From contig VXAY01002317.1 in the NCBI GenBank assembly GCA_013399855.1, positions 2,055,152 through 2,119,151 on the forward strand: DNA of 64,000 bases. Direction: 5' to 3'. Made by a program: the position numbers and the translations under genes. The first letter of the stretch is position 1, and each line of letters opens with the position of its first letter. This DNA is from Oxyruncus cristatus. Lineage: Eukaryota > Chordata > Aves > Passeriformes > Cotingidae. A model generated the notes under the pieces. The model did not search any database. It was not told the origin of the DNA and worked only from the letters and a program-made list of their open reading frames with translations. Below are positions 51,450 through 63,825 of the stretch, piece after piece.

Positions 51450-52736
51450 AAATTCTGCAGTCAAAACTCAGCTGGAGTTGAACCTGTGCAGAAATATGGG
51501 GGACAATGAAAAGAGTTTTTTCAAATTTATTAATGGCAATAGGCAGTATAGCATTATCATTGGTTGATTAAAGAATGAAGATGGTCACTTCACATACAGG
51601 GACAGAGACAAGGCAGAGGTGTTTAACAGTTTCTTTGTCTCTGTCTTCAACATGTAAGATGAATCAAGGGGGTCTCAGGTCCCTGAAGGACCATGACTGA
51701 GAGAATGAAAAACTCCCAGTTGACCCTGAAATTGTGTAGGATCTCTTGCTCCAGCTGGATCCCTGCAAATCAGGCTGGTGACCTGTCACTAGAGGGGTTC
51801 CACAGGGCTCCATCTTAGGTCCTGTGCTCTTCAACATCTTTATAAATTACTTGGACACAGGACTGGAAAGGATACTGAGCAAGATGGTAGACAACGCAAA
51901 ACTGGGAGGAGCTGTAGACACCCTCGAAAGCAGGGAGGTCCTGCCTGGGCAATCCCCAACCATATGAAGCTTAGCAAGGGGAACTGCCGGATTCTGCACC
52001 TTGGGTGGGGCAACCCTGGATATGCATACTGACTGGGAATGAGATGCTGGAAAGCAGTGCCACGGAAAGGAACCTGGGGGTCCTGGTTGATGGCAAGGTG
52101 AATATGAGTCAGCAGTGCCCTGGCAGCCAGGAGGGCCAACCGTGTCCTGGGGGGCATCAGGCACAGCATCACCAGCCGGTCAAGGGAGGGGATTGTCCCA
52201 TTCTACTCTGCACAGATGAGACCTCACCTTGAATATTGTGGCAGTTTTGGGTACCACAATATAAGAAATACATTAAGCTGTTAGAGAGAGTCCAAAGGAG
52301 GGCAAAAAAGATGGTGAAGGGCCTGGAGGGGCCACATGAGGAGCAGCTGAAGTCCCTTGGTCTATTCAGCCTGGAAAAGAGGAGACTGAGAGGAGACCTC
52401 ATCGCAGTCTACAAATTCGTCTTGAGAGAATGAAGAAAGAACAGGCATTGATATCTTCTCTGTGGTGACCAATGACAGAATCTGAGGGAATGGACTGAAA
52501 TTGTGTCAGGGGAGGTTTAGGCTGGGTATTACAGAAAGGTTCTTCACCCAAAGGGTGGCTGGGCACTGGAACAGGCTCCCAAGGGACCAGGGAAGTGGTC
52601 ACAGCATGAAGCATTTGGATGATACTCTCAGGCACATGGTGTGACTCTTCAGGATGGTCCTGTGAGGGCTAAGAATTAGATTCTATGTTCCTTGTGGTTC
52701 CCTTCTAACTCAGCATATTCTTTGATTCTGCCATAG
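51450..52736 (+). mobile_element. CR1 LINE with internal deletion across the reverse-transcriptase fingers
   Basis: It begins in the ORF2 linker between endonuclease and reverse transcriptase (AAAACTCAGCTGGAGTTGAA; GDNEKSFFKFIN; DGHFTYRDRDKAEVFNSFF), then jumps near 51775 to the [16 protein letters not shown] block of the reverse transcriptase (51796-51842). The RT motif A region is missing. The motif C box, FADD in a functional element, here reads MVDN (51884-51895), so the second catalytic Asp has become Asn. Thumb, C-terminus and 3' UTR follow, with CTCTCAGGCACATGGTGTGA and the tip CATATTCTTTGATTCTGCC. The subfamily is as at 12590-12800. It has in-frame stops and is clearly dead. Confidence 0.95.
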
Positions 52737-54730
52737 CAGACTCCTTCAATTGTTCCTCCCTCAGCTATTTCTGCAACCCACCATTTGTCTGTAAAAACAT
52801 GACAAGACCCAATAATTAAATGGATAATCCTCTTGGGGGGAGAGGTAAATAAAAACATGTCAAGGAAAAACCTGCATGGGGATGAATTATTTTCAGTTAT
52901 AAGACTCATTAAAGCAAGTTGTCCAGCTTCTGGGCTATGTGCTGGGCATTTTTAAATGGTAGAGTATTCATACAAGTTGATAGAAAGATTTTTCTCCTGA
53001 CAGCCTTGAGTGTGATGGAAATGTGAGATAGATGTCTGAGCAAGCAATTAGAATCCTTATTGCTTCTGTCTTCCAGAATAACCTTAACATCATTAAAGGG
53101 CAATAACAAAGTCTCCTTTGAAGAGGCTTAAAATACAGGAAGAATAAAACACTGAGTGGCAGAGTGACTACTTTGGTTTGCTTTGCACAAAGATGTGTTT
53201 ACACTGAATAATTCACATTTGATGCAGTCACAACCTTTTCCTCTCTCAGAAGACTTGCACAGCCTGCAAACCAGCCTCTTACATTAAAAATTCTTGACGC
53301 CTTGCAACTGAAAGGAAATCAATGCACTTGGATAACACATTACATTACAAGGTACAAGTCATATATTTTATAAGCTCATTATTGGCACAAGATCCATTAA
53401 AACATTAATAAACTTAACATGAGTACAGACTTTCCAGCTGACACTATTTCAAGTTACAGGCTATTTTTTAAGAGAGACTAATTTCTCTTGACAAATTTGT
53501 CCAACTGCTACCTAGTAGTGAAGCATTTAGGGAAGTTAGCTTCACCATGAAGTTCCTTGTGCACACAAGGTAGCACAGTCAGTTTTGCTGTTCCTTAGGG
53601 CTTCTAATGGCTTTCCAGCTGTATTAGAATGTAATTTGGAAATGCTTCCACAGGACAAATTCTTCTAGCGAATCCTTGAGTTTGTTTCACAGACCTCTCA
53701 AGAAAAACTTTCCACTATATTCCTAGTTTTTATTATGCTCCCACCCTTATTAATACAAAAAAATGCTCCCCTTTTATTCCTATTCTCTCAAGTTTACTTT
53801 AAGCAAACTATTCAAAGCCTAGCTGAAATTATCATGTTTTGAAATTAAATACTAATTTTGATCTAGATAGACTTGCTGCACTGTATTTTTGACAAGTATT
53901 CATTCTCCACAGTGTACATCATCACAGCACAGTACTACCCATGACACAGGATTTATGGGGAGTGTTGAGCAACCAAAACTGCTGTCCAGCACGAGGACCA
54001 GAACAAAGGCATGCAAAGACAAAGAGAAATTCATCTGGACTGCAACTTCATCTGTGAATGGAAAAAATTATGGGATTCTGAATGCTCACTTCCTGACAGA
54101 GTGACAAAATCCTTTCACACTGCATATATCATAACTTGCTACATTGGCAAGTAGTATAAACAGCACAGACAGCTTAAGGGACTCAGTGACAAACTATTGT
54201 CCCTTGAATCTACATTTGTTGAACTGGAAGAGTTCAGGGACATGGGAAGGTACAGTGTGACAAGGTTTCAAGGAAATCATAGAATTTCATCTTCAGGCTA
54301 GAAGGTGCATTCCCCTAAGAAGGGGAAAACCTCCCAGCAAAAAGCTGTCGGGCTAGAAAGGGGGCAGAAAACTGACAGAAATGCCCAATGAAGCTGTCCT
54401 CTTGCATTAACCACACCCTTCCAGAGGCTGAGATCTGCTAATGGTCTGCTGAAGGCTGTGTCACTTGGAGACACAGTACTCAATGAAAACAGAAAGGTCT
54501 TTTGTGATGCTGGTAACAAATATGTGGCACTACCCCTGCTAAATTCTACACAACAGTCGGTGGGTAGATTCAGTGGTTAAGGAACATGAGAGTATATATA
54601 CTAGAGGGAAGGGCCCAGCGGGTTCTAGACTCAGAATGCAAGCTGTTAGGAAGGACTCTAAGGACCAAGAAATATTCCCACTATAACAAGCAGCATCTGA
54701 CGGAAGTTGAGGACTCTGTGTTTATTTTTT
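52737..54730. other. Unique AT-rich non-coding stretch
   Basis: No gene is recognised; frames are 66-77 codons. A string TCATAGAATTTCATCTTCAG at 54280-54299 is reminiscent of the reverse-strand CR1 tip but is not followed by CR1 sequence, so I do not call it. Confidence 0.55.
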
Positions 54731-55122
54731 ACAGAATAACCTAAACTGGAAGAGACCTTTTTTGCTTGTCTAGTCCAATACTCCTCCTCAAGCTGGGAGA
54801 GATACAGCAGTTTGACCAAGACTGCAACTAGTTGAGTTTTGAATATTTCCAAGGACGAAGAATTCACAGCCTCTCCAGGAAACATGTTCCAATGTTCTAC
54901 TACAACAAAAAAGTGTTTTCTTTTACTGTCTTACAGTTTATGCTCTTTGTTTCTTGTCACCATGCATCAACAAGAGTCTGCTCCACCCTTTTAACGACAT
55001 CCCATCAGATATTTATATATTTTGATGAGATGTTCCTTGAATCTTCTCTTCTCCAGGCTAAACCAATCCCAGCTCCCTTCCTCATACAAGGATGCCCTTG
55101 ATCATCCTTGTGGCCCTGGATG
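54731..55122 (-). mobile_element. CR1 LINE 3' end, old reverse-strand copy
   Basis: On the minus strand this is an eroded CR1 3' end. In plus orientation it reads ACAGAATAACCTAAACTGGA (the complement of the 3' tip), TTGAATATTTCCAAGGACGA, CATGTTCCAATGTTCTAC, TCTTCTCTTCTCCAGGCTAA and ATCATCCTTGTGGCCCTGGA. Divergence is greater than in the other copies, with many indels, so this is probably the oldest CR1 copy in the window. It encodes nothing. Confidence 0.85.
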
Positions 55123-56220
55123 GATACCCCCAGGATAGCCATTTTCTGGCTGGCTGGATAATTCAGCTCCTCAAAGTAGTGTCTTTTTTTACCTTTCCTG
55201 AAGCACTGATGGTTATAAATTGAGGTTTCTACTAGTAGTAGTTTCTCCATTGTTTGATGTCTAGCTCTCAAACTTAAGGTTTAACTCCGCCTCAAACTGA
55301 GGTTTACGAAGAAATTTTACCACAGGTCAGAGTGACCAGAGGGTAGTTTTGGCGATATCAGTTGAATAAAATATTCATACTGAAAGTATGTCATAGACAG
55401 ACTTGACTCAGAGAATTCATCTCTTTCCTTTTAAACAGAAGTTCAGGTTACACAGGAACTGTGAATTTATATACTTGGTACTCGGTAGAAACCTGACAGA
55501 CAAATTATGACACTTCCAAGAAAGTGTTTTTCTTCTTTCTGTCTCTAATTATATTTTTTTTTTAACTAAAATTTTCAGTTGTTGCTAATGGCAGTTAACC
55601 TCAAAGAAGAGAGCACAACTGTAAGCAGTGCTGCAGGCAGTAACCAACATTTAAAGCAAAGTAGTTGAAAATGGGAATAAGTGACCCCCTGTATAAAGCA
55701 TTAGCAACTGTCAGCAGTGCGTTTATTCTAACAGTTTTTTCTCTGATGTTTCTGGCTGAGATGCTATATTGGGTTACCTAAACTTAAAATTATTAAAAGG
55801 GGGATTAGTGATTAAATTATTATAACTGGGATTACTTCCAGGATGGGTCAAGAGTTATCATAAACCCAGATTCCCAACATGAGTTATTCCAGAACGTCTG
55901 TGTGGTAAGCTGAAGCTTGTAAGCAAGCTTCTAGAATGGCCAGGAAAGTGTAGCAAACAGTCCTTAATAGAAACACAGTCCCTCTAGTATTCTCATTTCT
56001 TGAAGTCTTCTCCATGAGGAAGACTTTGTTAAACAAGAAAGATGAACATTGCTGATTTACCCTTGAAGAAAGTAGGCAACCTAAAATAACTAATAACCAT
56101 TGCTTATGTATCGACCATGTATTTTATGTATACTGCTGCAACACAGAACTGCAATAGGATACAAAGGTGTGCCTAGTTTTCAGCAAACAAGTAATTTCTG
56201 CTGTAAAAGAGGAGTTAACT

Positions 56221-56242
56221 AAAAAAAAAAAAAAAAAAAAAA
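56221..56242. repeat. Poly-A tract, 22 bases
   Basis: A run of 22 A directly after GGAGTTAACT. It could be a retroposed tail, but the sequence to its left is not a recognisable retrogene and I see no target-site duplication flanking a candidate body. I treat it as a simple repeat. Confidence 0.95.
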
Positions 56243-56898
56243 GGTTGAACAGTTAGCTTCTCACATACTTAATAAATATGTAATATGTAAATACCCAGAA
56301 ACTAGTAATTAGAGGGGAGAAAAGTCTCAGTGGCAGTATGGCTTGGTACCTAGTGTTTAGAGAAAGGAATGTAAGAAATAGAATGTTTAATAATCAGTTT
56401 TGTGGTTTTGTTACACCTTCACCTTTTCTATTAAAACCTGTCAAGGTAAAAAACCACAAAACCTAAACAAAGCTCAGTTCTAGAAATATCCATTTTCAAT
56501 TGCCTAACTGCTTGTCTTATTCTGTAAATTTTCACATGAAATCAGATTCAATTCCTTGGTACTAACAAGTCACCATCTGAAAGCTTCAATGAAAAAACAT
56601 CAAATGTATAAGTAAACAACATGCTGATAGGAAATGGAGAATAGTATAAACCTGGACAACAATTCTGCAAAGTCAATCTAGCATTCCTTGGAAAGATTTG
56701 AAGGAGACCAAAGAAGAAAAAATTACTCCAGAAAAACAGAACTAGAACAATGTGAAGGGCTGATTTTATGCATCTGGGCAGTGAAAAAAGATAGAAAATC
56801 TTTGCCATCTGGTAAGGAAGAAGACAACAAAGGACTGGGGAAAACAAGAAGAACAGCTTAGTTTTCATTGAGACAGGTGATCTCAAAAAAACCCCAAG

Positions 56899-56920
56899 CA
56901 AACAAACAAACAAACAAACA
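56899..56920. repeat. (CAAA)n microsatellite
   Basis: Five and a half perfect CAAA units, inside an A-rich tract running from about 56884 to 56938. Confidence 0.95.
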
Positions 56921-59549
56921 GAAAACCCCAAATAACAAACATAGAAAGCTTCTATAATAAAGAAAAGAAACTCTATAGCACCTGCATGAAACAGTATTGG
57001 GTGCCAGTTTCTCTGAGGCTGTATCACATCCATCACTAAGATTAATCGCTAAGGTTCAGTATTAAGCTAAATCTGCTAAATTCAGCCTTGCTGGGGACTT
57101 TCCTAGACTGACTAAAATTCTGACCATTTTTCCCAGACTTGCACCACATACATTGTAAAACCTGGAATTAATTCTTCAAGAATCTGCCTACTGCAATTGT
57201 TCTAAAGCCTTGTTTAACAAAAGAGAGAAAAAAATGTACGTGTTCCCAATGATAGCTCAATGCTTGAAAATAATAGAAAAGGATGAGATGTATGAGAGAG
57301 GGAGAAAAGTATGCAATTAGCTGTTCTTTGAATTTCCTAATCAGAATGGTTGGAACCGGAAGACAATAGTGCAGCACTTCACAGTTAACCTGTGTAGGCA
57401 CAGGGCTGTGCTGCGCCATGTACCACTTATAGCTTGGCCTTCAGGGTAGTGTCATTTTATGCATGTCCCTGTGCTGCAGGAGAAAGTCATTCAGCTAATG
57501 GTAACGGGGGTCTGCAGGCAGCTCCCACTCAGCAACAGTAGCTGTACCACCTGCCTGTCCTCACCTTTATTTAAAAAGTGCAGCCACAAGTTCTCGTGAG
57601 AACTTTCTGTTTGACAGTAGAAATGATGAATAGAGTTGTTTTCTTTTAAGAAAATCCTGCAAGAGCTCAAAGGCCAAAATGCTGTATAATCTTTCCATGG
57701 ATGGGATCTGCACAGTGTGCTGTGTCCTGATAGGAGGCCTGTCAATGCTGTGCAACTCAGGGTTCCCAGCATCTGAAGAGGTGTAAAATTATCTATACCA
57801 TCCTCTCTTTCTTTATAGTGTTAGCTCAAATGAAAAGTGTTTTAACAGATACTTTGCAGAATCTGATAGCTTTTCCTACAGGGATCATAATGAAACCCTG
57901 CTGGTTTTTTTGACCCCTTCCAGGTCAAAACTGTAAGAATACATCAGAGAGAAGGTGATAGGTCACCAGGGAAACAGACAGGTTTGTTTAAGGATTCAAC
58001 ACAATATCTATAATAATGCAATATAACATTTTAATTAAAATTATTACCTGTGTTCAGGATTGTCAAAATCACTTCAGGTAAGTGACAAAATGCCAATATT
58101 TCTCAGCTGCAAACAGTAATACTCATGTTTTCACCAAACCTAAATCTCAAGCTTTGTTTTGTGCAAGAAAAACTTTATGTCAAACTTTTCACTAAAATCT
58201 CATTCACTAGAAGATTGATATTAACTCCATCAGGAAAGCTACAATACATACTACCAGCCTCCAAAAGTGTTTGAGATAGACCTGCCCTCTTACCCTGCTT
58301 TCATTTCTTCTTGCTGATCAATGGAGAAGGCAGGAATCAGACAGCCTGTGTTTCTGCTGCTTGTGAATGAGCAGGTATAGCCCAATATACTCAACTCCAC
58401 TGAGAATGGCACTTGAGGAACTAAAAAATACCATGTTTTATATCTGGTTGCTTATAGGACCTTGTTCCCTGCCTCTTTCTCAGTGGCTCTGTAACTTCAT
58501 GCCTGTGCCTTTGCTTCTCCAGGCCATATTAACTGTTTTTCCTTTTTTTGCAAAGTGCTGCTTCAAGACTCAATCTTTTAGTATTTGGAAACCTTCTGTA
58601 CATGCCTGCAAACCTGCTGGCAGAATTCACAAGGCAGAAGTGCATCCGTTCCCCAATTATTAAGTGTCTTCTTCCTGAGGGATCTTCAGTACCAGTTCAT
58701 TTCTCTGTCAGGTTTGGCATTCCAAGGCCTGCAGTAGTTTTCCTTCCACCAGATATCTTTTAAATAATTTCCAATTTAACCTGGTTTCACTTTGGCGTGA
58801 TGAATACTTTTTTTCAAAATTTATTTCTGCTCACAGTCATTCATTTTATTTAAATTGTTTTTCAGCCTGTCTACTTTTCCTTCTACGCTAATCCTTTTTT
58901 TCATCAAAAAGTGTGGTATAGTATTTCCGTTCCATTCAATATTTAAGTATTCTAATGATGCCAGTGCAAGTCAAGGAAGATGTAGGCTATGCAAGTGTTC
59001 AGTGTGGTACCAGAGCAGGATTTCAAATATGTGGTTCAGACAAATCTTGCTCTCCTCTACTCAACAGACAACAGCTTTCAAAATAGAAGCTTGGGTCTAC
59101 ATCAGTTCTCTGAATGTGAATGTTACCAAACTTGGACAGTATTTGGATACAGGTTCTTTTTTGGATCTGGCTGCTTCTATCTCAGTAGTGAATTCATCAA
59201 AACTCTGGAAACAGAAACTCATGAGCTTTGAGAAGCGCACATCGTTCCAATGGTCCAGTAATTTCTTTGTAATTCTGTATTTAGTGTGAAGCCATATGCC
59301 CTTAATGAGTAACCATATGCCCTTTCAGAAAGTGTAACCATCTGCTGGACACAGCATTCCTTTTAACAGTATTTACATCAGGGCTTTTGCAGTATTCCAT
59401 ATGGTCACCATCAGGGTCACCTGTGTCTCTTCGCTTGGAAATGTACACTGCAAACCACTTTTTCAATGGATTTTCTTTCTTATTATTTAGGCAGGCTATG
59501 CCCTGGCTGTGAAATTAGTTCCTTGACTACCTCACAAAAAAAAAAAAAA

Positions 59550-59583
59550 NNNNNNNNNNNNNNNNNNNNNNNNNNNNNNNNNN
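59550..59583. other. Assembly gap (34 N)
   Basis: 34 undetermined bases directly after a run of 14 A (59536-59549). The gap probably reflects sequencing or assembly failure in a homopolymer or short simple repeat. Its true length is unknown. Confidence 0.98.
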
Positions 59584-62500
59584 TTTTCCACACAGTTCCA
59601 CCCGCAAAAATTCTAAATATTCAGTCATCTAAATGAATCCCCAAGCCACCAATCTACCCATGGTGCTGTTTCCCTTCCCACAAATAATCTTCAAAATATC
59701 TGTTGCTGTGCATGTTAATTTGTGCTTTTGTGTTGGTGCACCTGTTTAAATCAGTCACCACTGCAATCTGGGAGGCTCTTTCCGTAATTTTGAAAGTGAC
59801 AGACAAAAATCTACACCTTGATATTATACTCCTGTTCTTCTTCTTCATTTCTTGATCTCAGCTTTGAGTGTGATGCCTCTTGAGGCTTCTCCCAGTAATT
59901 CAACAAATTATCCAGTGAGGATAAAATCTGTCTATATATGCTTTGTGTAAATATATACACACAAATATATTTATATGCATACTTATATATATAAAAGCAT
60001 AGATCTATGCACAAACACCTGGCTGCAAAATTTGTCTGCTAAGGCTTTTCAGAGCTGTCTCAGATTTTTCTGTGTTTAATTACTCTTGCCCAAACTGACA
60101 GGTAGTTTCAAGTTAACATTTTCAGTCCTTGCATTGCTGCTGGGTATGCTTGCAAGATTTTTGATTTCCTCAGGATTAGTTGACACACTTTGTTCCTAGA
60201 CAGTGGAAGATAGTTCTGCCTCCTCCTGAAAGCCTTCTGTTGTTGCCTTGGTGCATCATAAATTTTTTGTTACTCCAAACTAGTCTACTCAACTCCACAG
60301 TGTAGAACTACTCAGTCTAAATAGACTTCTTGTCTGCTATTTCACCCTTATCAGTTGAAAAGGGTTTTTACTTCTGCTATAAATTGTGTTCAATTTCCAA
60401 CTTGGACAGCTGTTGTTTGATTTCTTGGCCACAGCGTGTTTTTATTTTGCAGGGGTCTCAAATTTTACAGTTCATCTAACATTTTATTAGTCGACTGATA
60501 AGTGGGAGAGTATTCAGGTTTACCCACAGGTTAGGTGCTGCTCAGGGGTGCTAGGGATGCCTCCTATTGGGCCACACTACTAGCCCTACGCAGATTTGTA
60601 GCCACAGTTAGTTGCTCTTGCTTTTGTTCATTTCTCCCTTGCTATTCTGACTGCAAGATTTCCAACAAAGTGGCTATGATACAGCACTGTTATATTCTCT
60701 CCTCCCCACTGATGTGAACAGAAACAAACTTGGAACAGTTTCTAAGTGTCTGAATAACAGGATTCCAGTAAAAGTAAGAAACTGAGCTACTTCTTGATTA
60801 TTTTTGTCACATGATGGTATATTTCTTTTAACAGCTTCTCCCTTTCCCTTTATCGTATCCTCTTATGCTCCTTAAACAGTAAAAAAAAAAAAAAAAAACC
60901 AAACAGAAAAGAAACTTGGGAGTGCCCAAGAGAGTCATGGCAGGAATCCACCGCTATGGGAGAAGGGATTTGCTGCAGGGGAAACAGACCTATAGTAGGA
61001 ATGAATCCACGCACTTCAGTGATGATAACCGAAGTTATTTTCAGCAGAGCTGTTTCTCAGATTATTTCTTTGCTGTTTTGCCATTGGGGATAGCCAGCCA
61101 GTCAGAGACACGGCATCTTCTTTGAGTTGTTATGAAAACAGCAGATGCCACCATTGGTTTTCCACTGGGACCAAATGAAGTGTTCAGTAAACAGTGGTCC
61201 TACCTGAGGCAAGTTTTATATTATATTAAGAGGTAACTGCCATTCCCTTCCTGTCTTTCATTAGTTCACAGTATATAAAATAGTAAAACTGGTGACAATT
61301 TACATAACACCTTTCATCTAGAAGCATTCCAAAACCTTTGCAGAGATCAATTTTCTCTACTGTTAAAACACAAGAATCTTTATTATCCAGTAACACTATA
61401 CAAAATTACAGGTCAGGAAGAGGAATACTAACAAAAATGCCAGGACCAGACTAGGTTTGAAGCAGATTTTAGCAGAGGGTAAAAGTTTACTGTCTTGAAG
61501 AAAAAGATCTTTTGAACAACCCAACAGAGCTGTCCTATCCATGCCTCTCAAAATTGCTGTTCAGACATCTACACTTTGGCAACAAAAACATATTCAAGCT
61601 TCATAGATTATGCTTATTTAGCCTGCCAGTAAACGATATCATACTTCATCTTTTTGATGAATCCAGACAGGAAACTGTGTCAAAATAGATAGCCATTTGC
61701 TAACAATCAGTCATTCAATTAAGCATTATATGCAGATACTTTGTGCATAAAGTATTGAAGACACTGTCATCATCTTAAATAAATTAAAATGTTAGCATAG
61801 AGGTAAAGAAATGCCAGCGAAAACAGTAGCTTCTTCCTTGAAGACAGGGGAGGAAGAGCTAAAATATTTAAATGCAGCAAAAACATAATGGGTTTTATGT
61901 TTTATACATAAACTATTCCTTAAGTGTAATGGGACTACTACAAAATAAAGACATTTTAAAGATCCTGCACTAGGACCTACTTGATCATAACCCTCCTGGA
62001 TTTTATTAAATCTGAATGTTAGAAATTCCAAAGGTGTAGGTGTAAAGATGAAGGTATAATGATAGGTGATATAAACTACAAGATGGATTAACATTTGTGA
62101 GAAAAGGAAAAAAAATTGAGATAAAGACATTAGAGCAAGGAAGAAAGAGCCTAAGCCTGTGCAACATGACAGGCTTAAGAAATTACATTAGGACAACAGA
62201 GCTAGTAAAAGTAGAGGGAAACAGTATTTCATATCCAAGTAGATCAGCAGGGATATCTTTTCAGGTATTTGAATACATGTTTATTCTGTTTCTGATGCAG
62301 TGTCTTTAGAAGTAGGTATTTGCCACCTGAAGGATTTTTTGTAACAGTCACTTAAATTTTCCTACAACTGAACTGGCTGTCATAGAAGTACTACTGTGTT
62401 ATGTTACTCCAAGTCATCTAGGTCAAATTCTTGCTGCAAATCTGAAGGATGCAAAATATTTGGAAAAAAAACCCAAGCCACCTGCATTATTTGAAACAGA

Positions 62501-63357
62501 GAGTTAGGAGATATCTGTACTGGAAATTTGGAGGGATTCCACAAGGCTCACAAACATCCTTCTACTACCTGACAATTATTAAAATTTTCCCCTTTAAGCT
62601 GAAAAACCCAACCAAACAAAAAGGCATCTGTAACATGCTGACTACTAGCAAAACATGTCACTGTAATAGTGTATGGAAATCAGTGTCTTCATTAGGGGGT
62701 TGTCCCTCCGACTATACCGAGCACTGTGCTTGTAGTGCTGAAGTTTAAAGCTCTGCTGCCATCTGCAGGGGTTTATACTTCATGTCATTTCAAACCTTGT
62801 GAATATTCTTTGGAAACTTCCTCATTCAGAATCACACAGTGGTCAATATGACAAACTTCCTCACGACTGTTCCTTTGTTTATACCACCCTCACTTGGACT
62901 CAAAATAGCCTGTTTTTAGACTCTGTCCTTCCTGTGAGCTTATTTCCAGTATGGCAAAATGTACTATTGACTTATTATAACAAGTCTGCAAACCTGAACA
63001 AAAAATTAGTTTATTTAAACTTCAGCTCTATAAAGAGAGGTGCAATCACCTTAACTTGGAAAAATCCTGCTCTCAGATTGATGTTAATATTATATGTGCT
63101 CATGTACTTATATCCTACCTCTACATTTTAAGAAAACATGTTACATAATAATGAACAAAAGAAGAATCGGGGTTAGGAAAGGAAAAAGGTTTCCTGGAAT
63201 AGCCAACTTAGTATTTGGTGCAGACAGAGGCCAAAGGAACCAACCAGTTCAACTGTTACTGAGGGTGTATGAGACTATCTGCAAATTAGACTGTCTGCAA
63301 CAACAGAAATGATGAATGTTGGCTAGAAAGAATTAGGGATGTGGTCATGTGATGACA
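59584..63357. other. Unique AT-rich non-coding stretch
   Basis: No gene is recognised. Frames reach 99-112 codons (62449-62748 forward, 62799-63131 forward, 62130-61792 reverse) without any domain. An AT/CA-rich low-complexity spot lies at 59934-59995, and a poly-A of 18 at 60881-60898 is followed by CCAAACAG. Otherwise nothing stands out. Confidence 0.5.
60881..60898. repeat. Poly-A tract, 18 bases
   Basis: A run of 18 A, then CCAAACAGAAAAGAAAC. It is a simple A-rich tract with no recognised retroposon body beside it. Confidence 0.95.
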
Positions 63358-63825
63358 GAAGGGCAGCTTCCAGCCAGCAGGGACTTCTCCATAGTCCCAA
63401 GACCACTGATAGATGATCAAGAGAAGTTCTACCTTAATATCTGCTAGTTCCTTCAGTACTCGCAGTTGATTTCATCAGGCCCCATGAACTTATGCCCTTC
63501 CAGCTGATATAGCTGGTCCCTTACAATTTTGGTGTCCACAAATGGAAAGTCATTATCCCACATTCATAGTCCTCCAACTCAGAGGACCGGGTAGTCCAAG
63601 GTATATCAGTATTATTAAAGACAGAGGCAAAAAAATCATTGAATGCTTCTGCTTCATCTTCATCAGTATTAGCCAGATGACCATCTTCAGCAAGTATTAG
63701 TTCAATGTTCTCTTTAGACCCGCCTCTTGCTATTAGCATACTTTAAAAAGCCCTTCTTCTCTGGCACAACACTGGTCAGTTTCTACTCTAATTGAGCTAA
63801 TTTATGCCTTCTCCCTGCATATAAA
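63358..63825 (-). mobile_element. CR1 LINE ORF2 fragment, reverse strand, lacking the 3' end
   Basis: On the minus strand it translates to the CR1 ORF2 linker and the start of the reverse transcriptase: EKKGFFK, then ENIELILAEDGHLANTDEDE, AEAFNDFFASVFNNTDIPW and SELEDYECG, then after a frameshift FVDTKIVRDQLYQL, RVLKELAD and finally GEVPAGW near 63365. The stretch 63739-63521 is still open for 72 codons. CR1 copies usually keep their 3' end; this one stops inside ORF2, and no continuation is visible to the left, so the rest was probably deleted after insertion. It encodes no catalytic motif and is inactive. Confidence 0.92.

Larger units (their letters stand above)
55123..59549. other. Unique AT-rich non-coding stretch
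   Basis: No gene is recognised. Forward frames of 98 and 144 codons (58367-58663 and 58855-59289) and a reverse frame of 162 codons (57036-56548) are Phe/Leu/Ser-rich on T-rich strands and look like chance. Poly-A at 56221-56242 and a CAAA microsatellite at 56899-56920 are listed separately. CCATATGCCCTT occurs twice at 59291-59323 as a small imperfect tandem repeat. Confidence 0.5.

Noticed and set aside
54280..54299. Possible reverse-strand CR1 3' tip (TCATAGAATTTCATCTTCAG)
   Set aside because: The following sequence does not continue into CR1.
56040..56242. Retroposed gene ending in the 22-A tract
   Set aside because: The upstream sequence is not a recognisable transcript and no matching target-site duplication was found around it.
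56548..57036. 162-codon reverse frame with several hydrophobic stretches resembling a membrane protein
   Set aside because: The plus strand is A-rich here, including a CAAA microsatellite at 56899-56920, so the minus frame becomes Phe/Leu/Val-rich automatically. No conserved pattern is seen.
58855..59289. 144-codon forward frame on a T-rich strand
   Set aside because: Hydrophobic Phe/Leu/Ser composition reflects the T-rich strand; a second forward frame overlaps it (58989-59231) and nothing is recognisable.
62518..62570. Frame containing GGIPQGSQTS, similar to the reverse-transcriptase GVPQGS block of CR1
   Set aside because: The similarity covers only six or seven residues. The flanking translation does not match the LFN or FADD blocks and the nucleotides around it do not resemble CR1. 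Chance is more likely.
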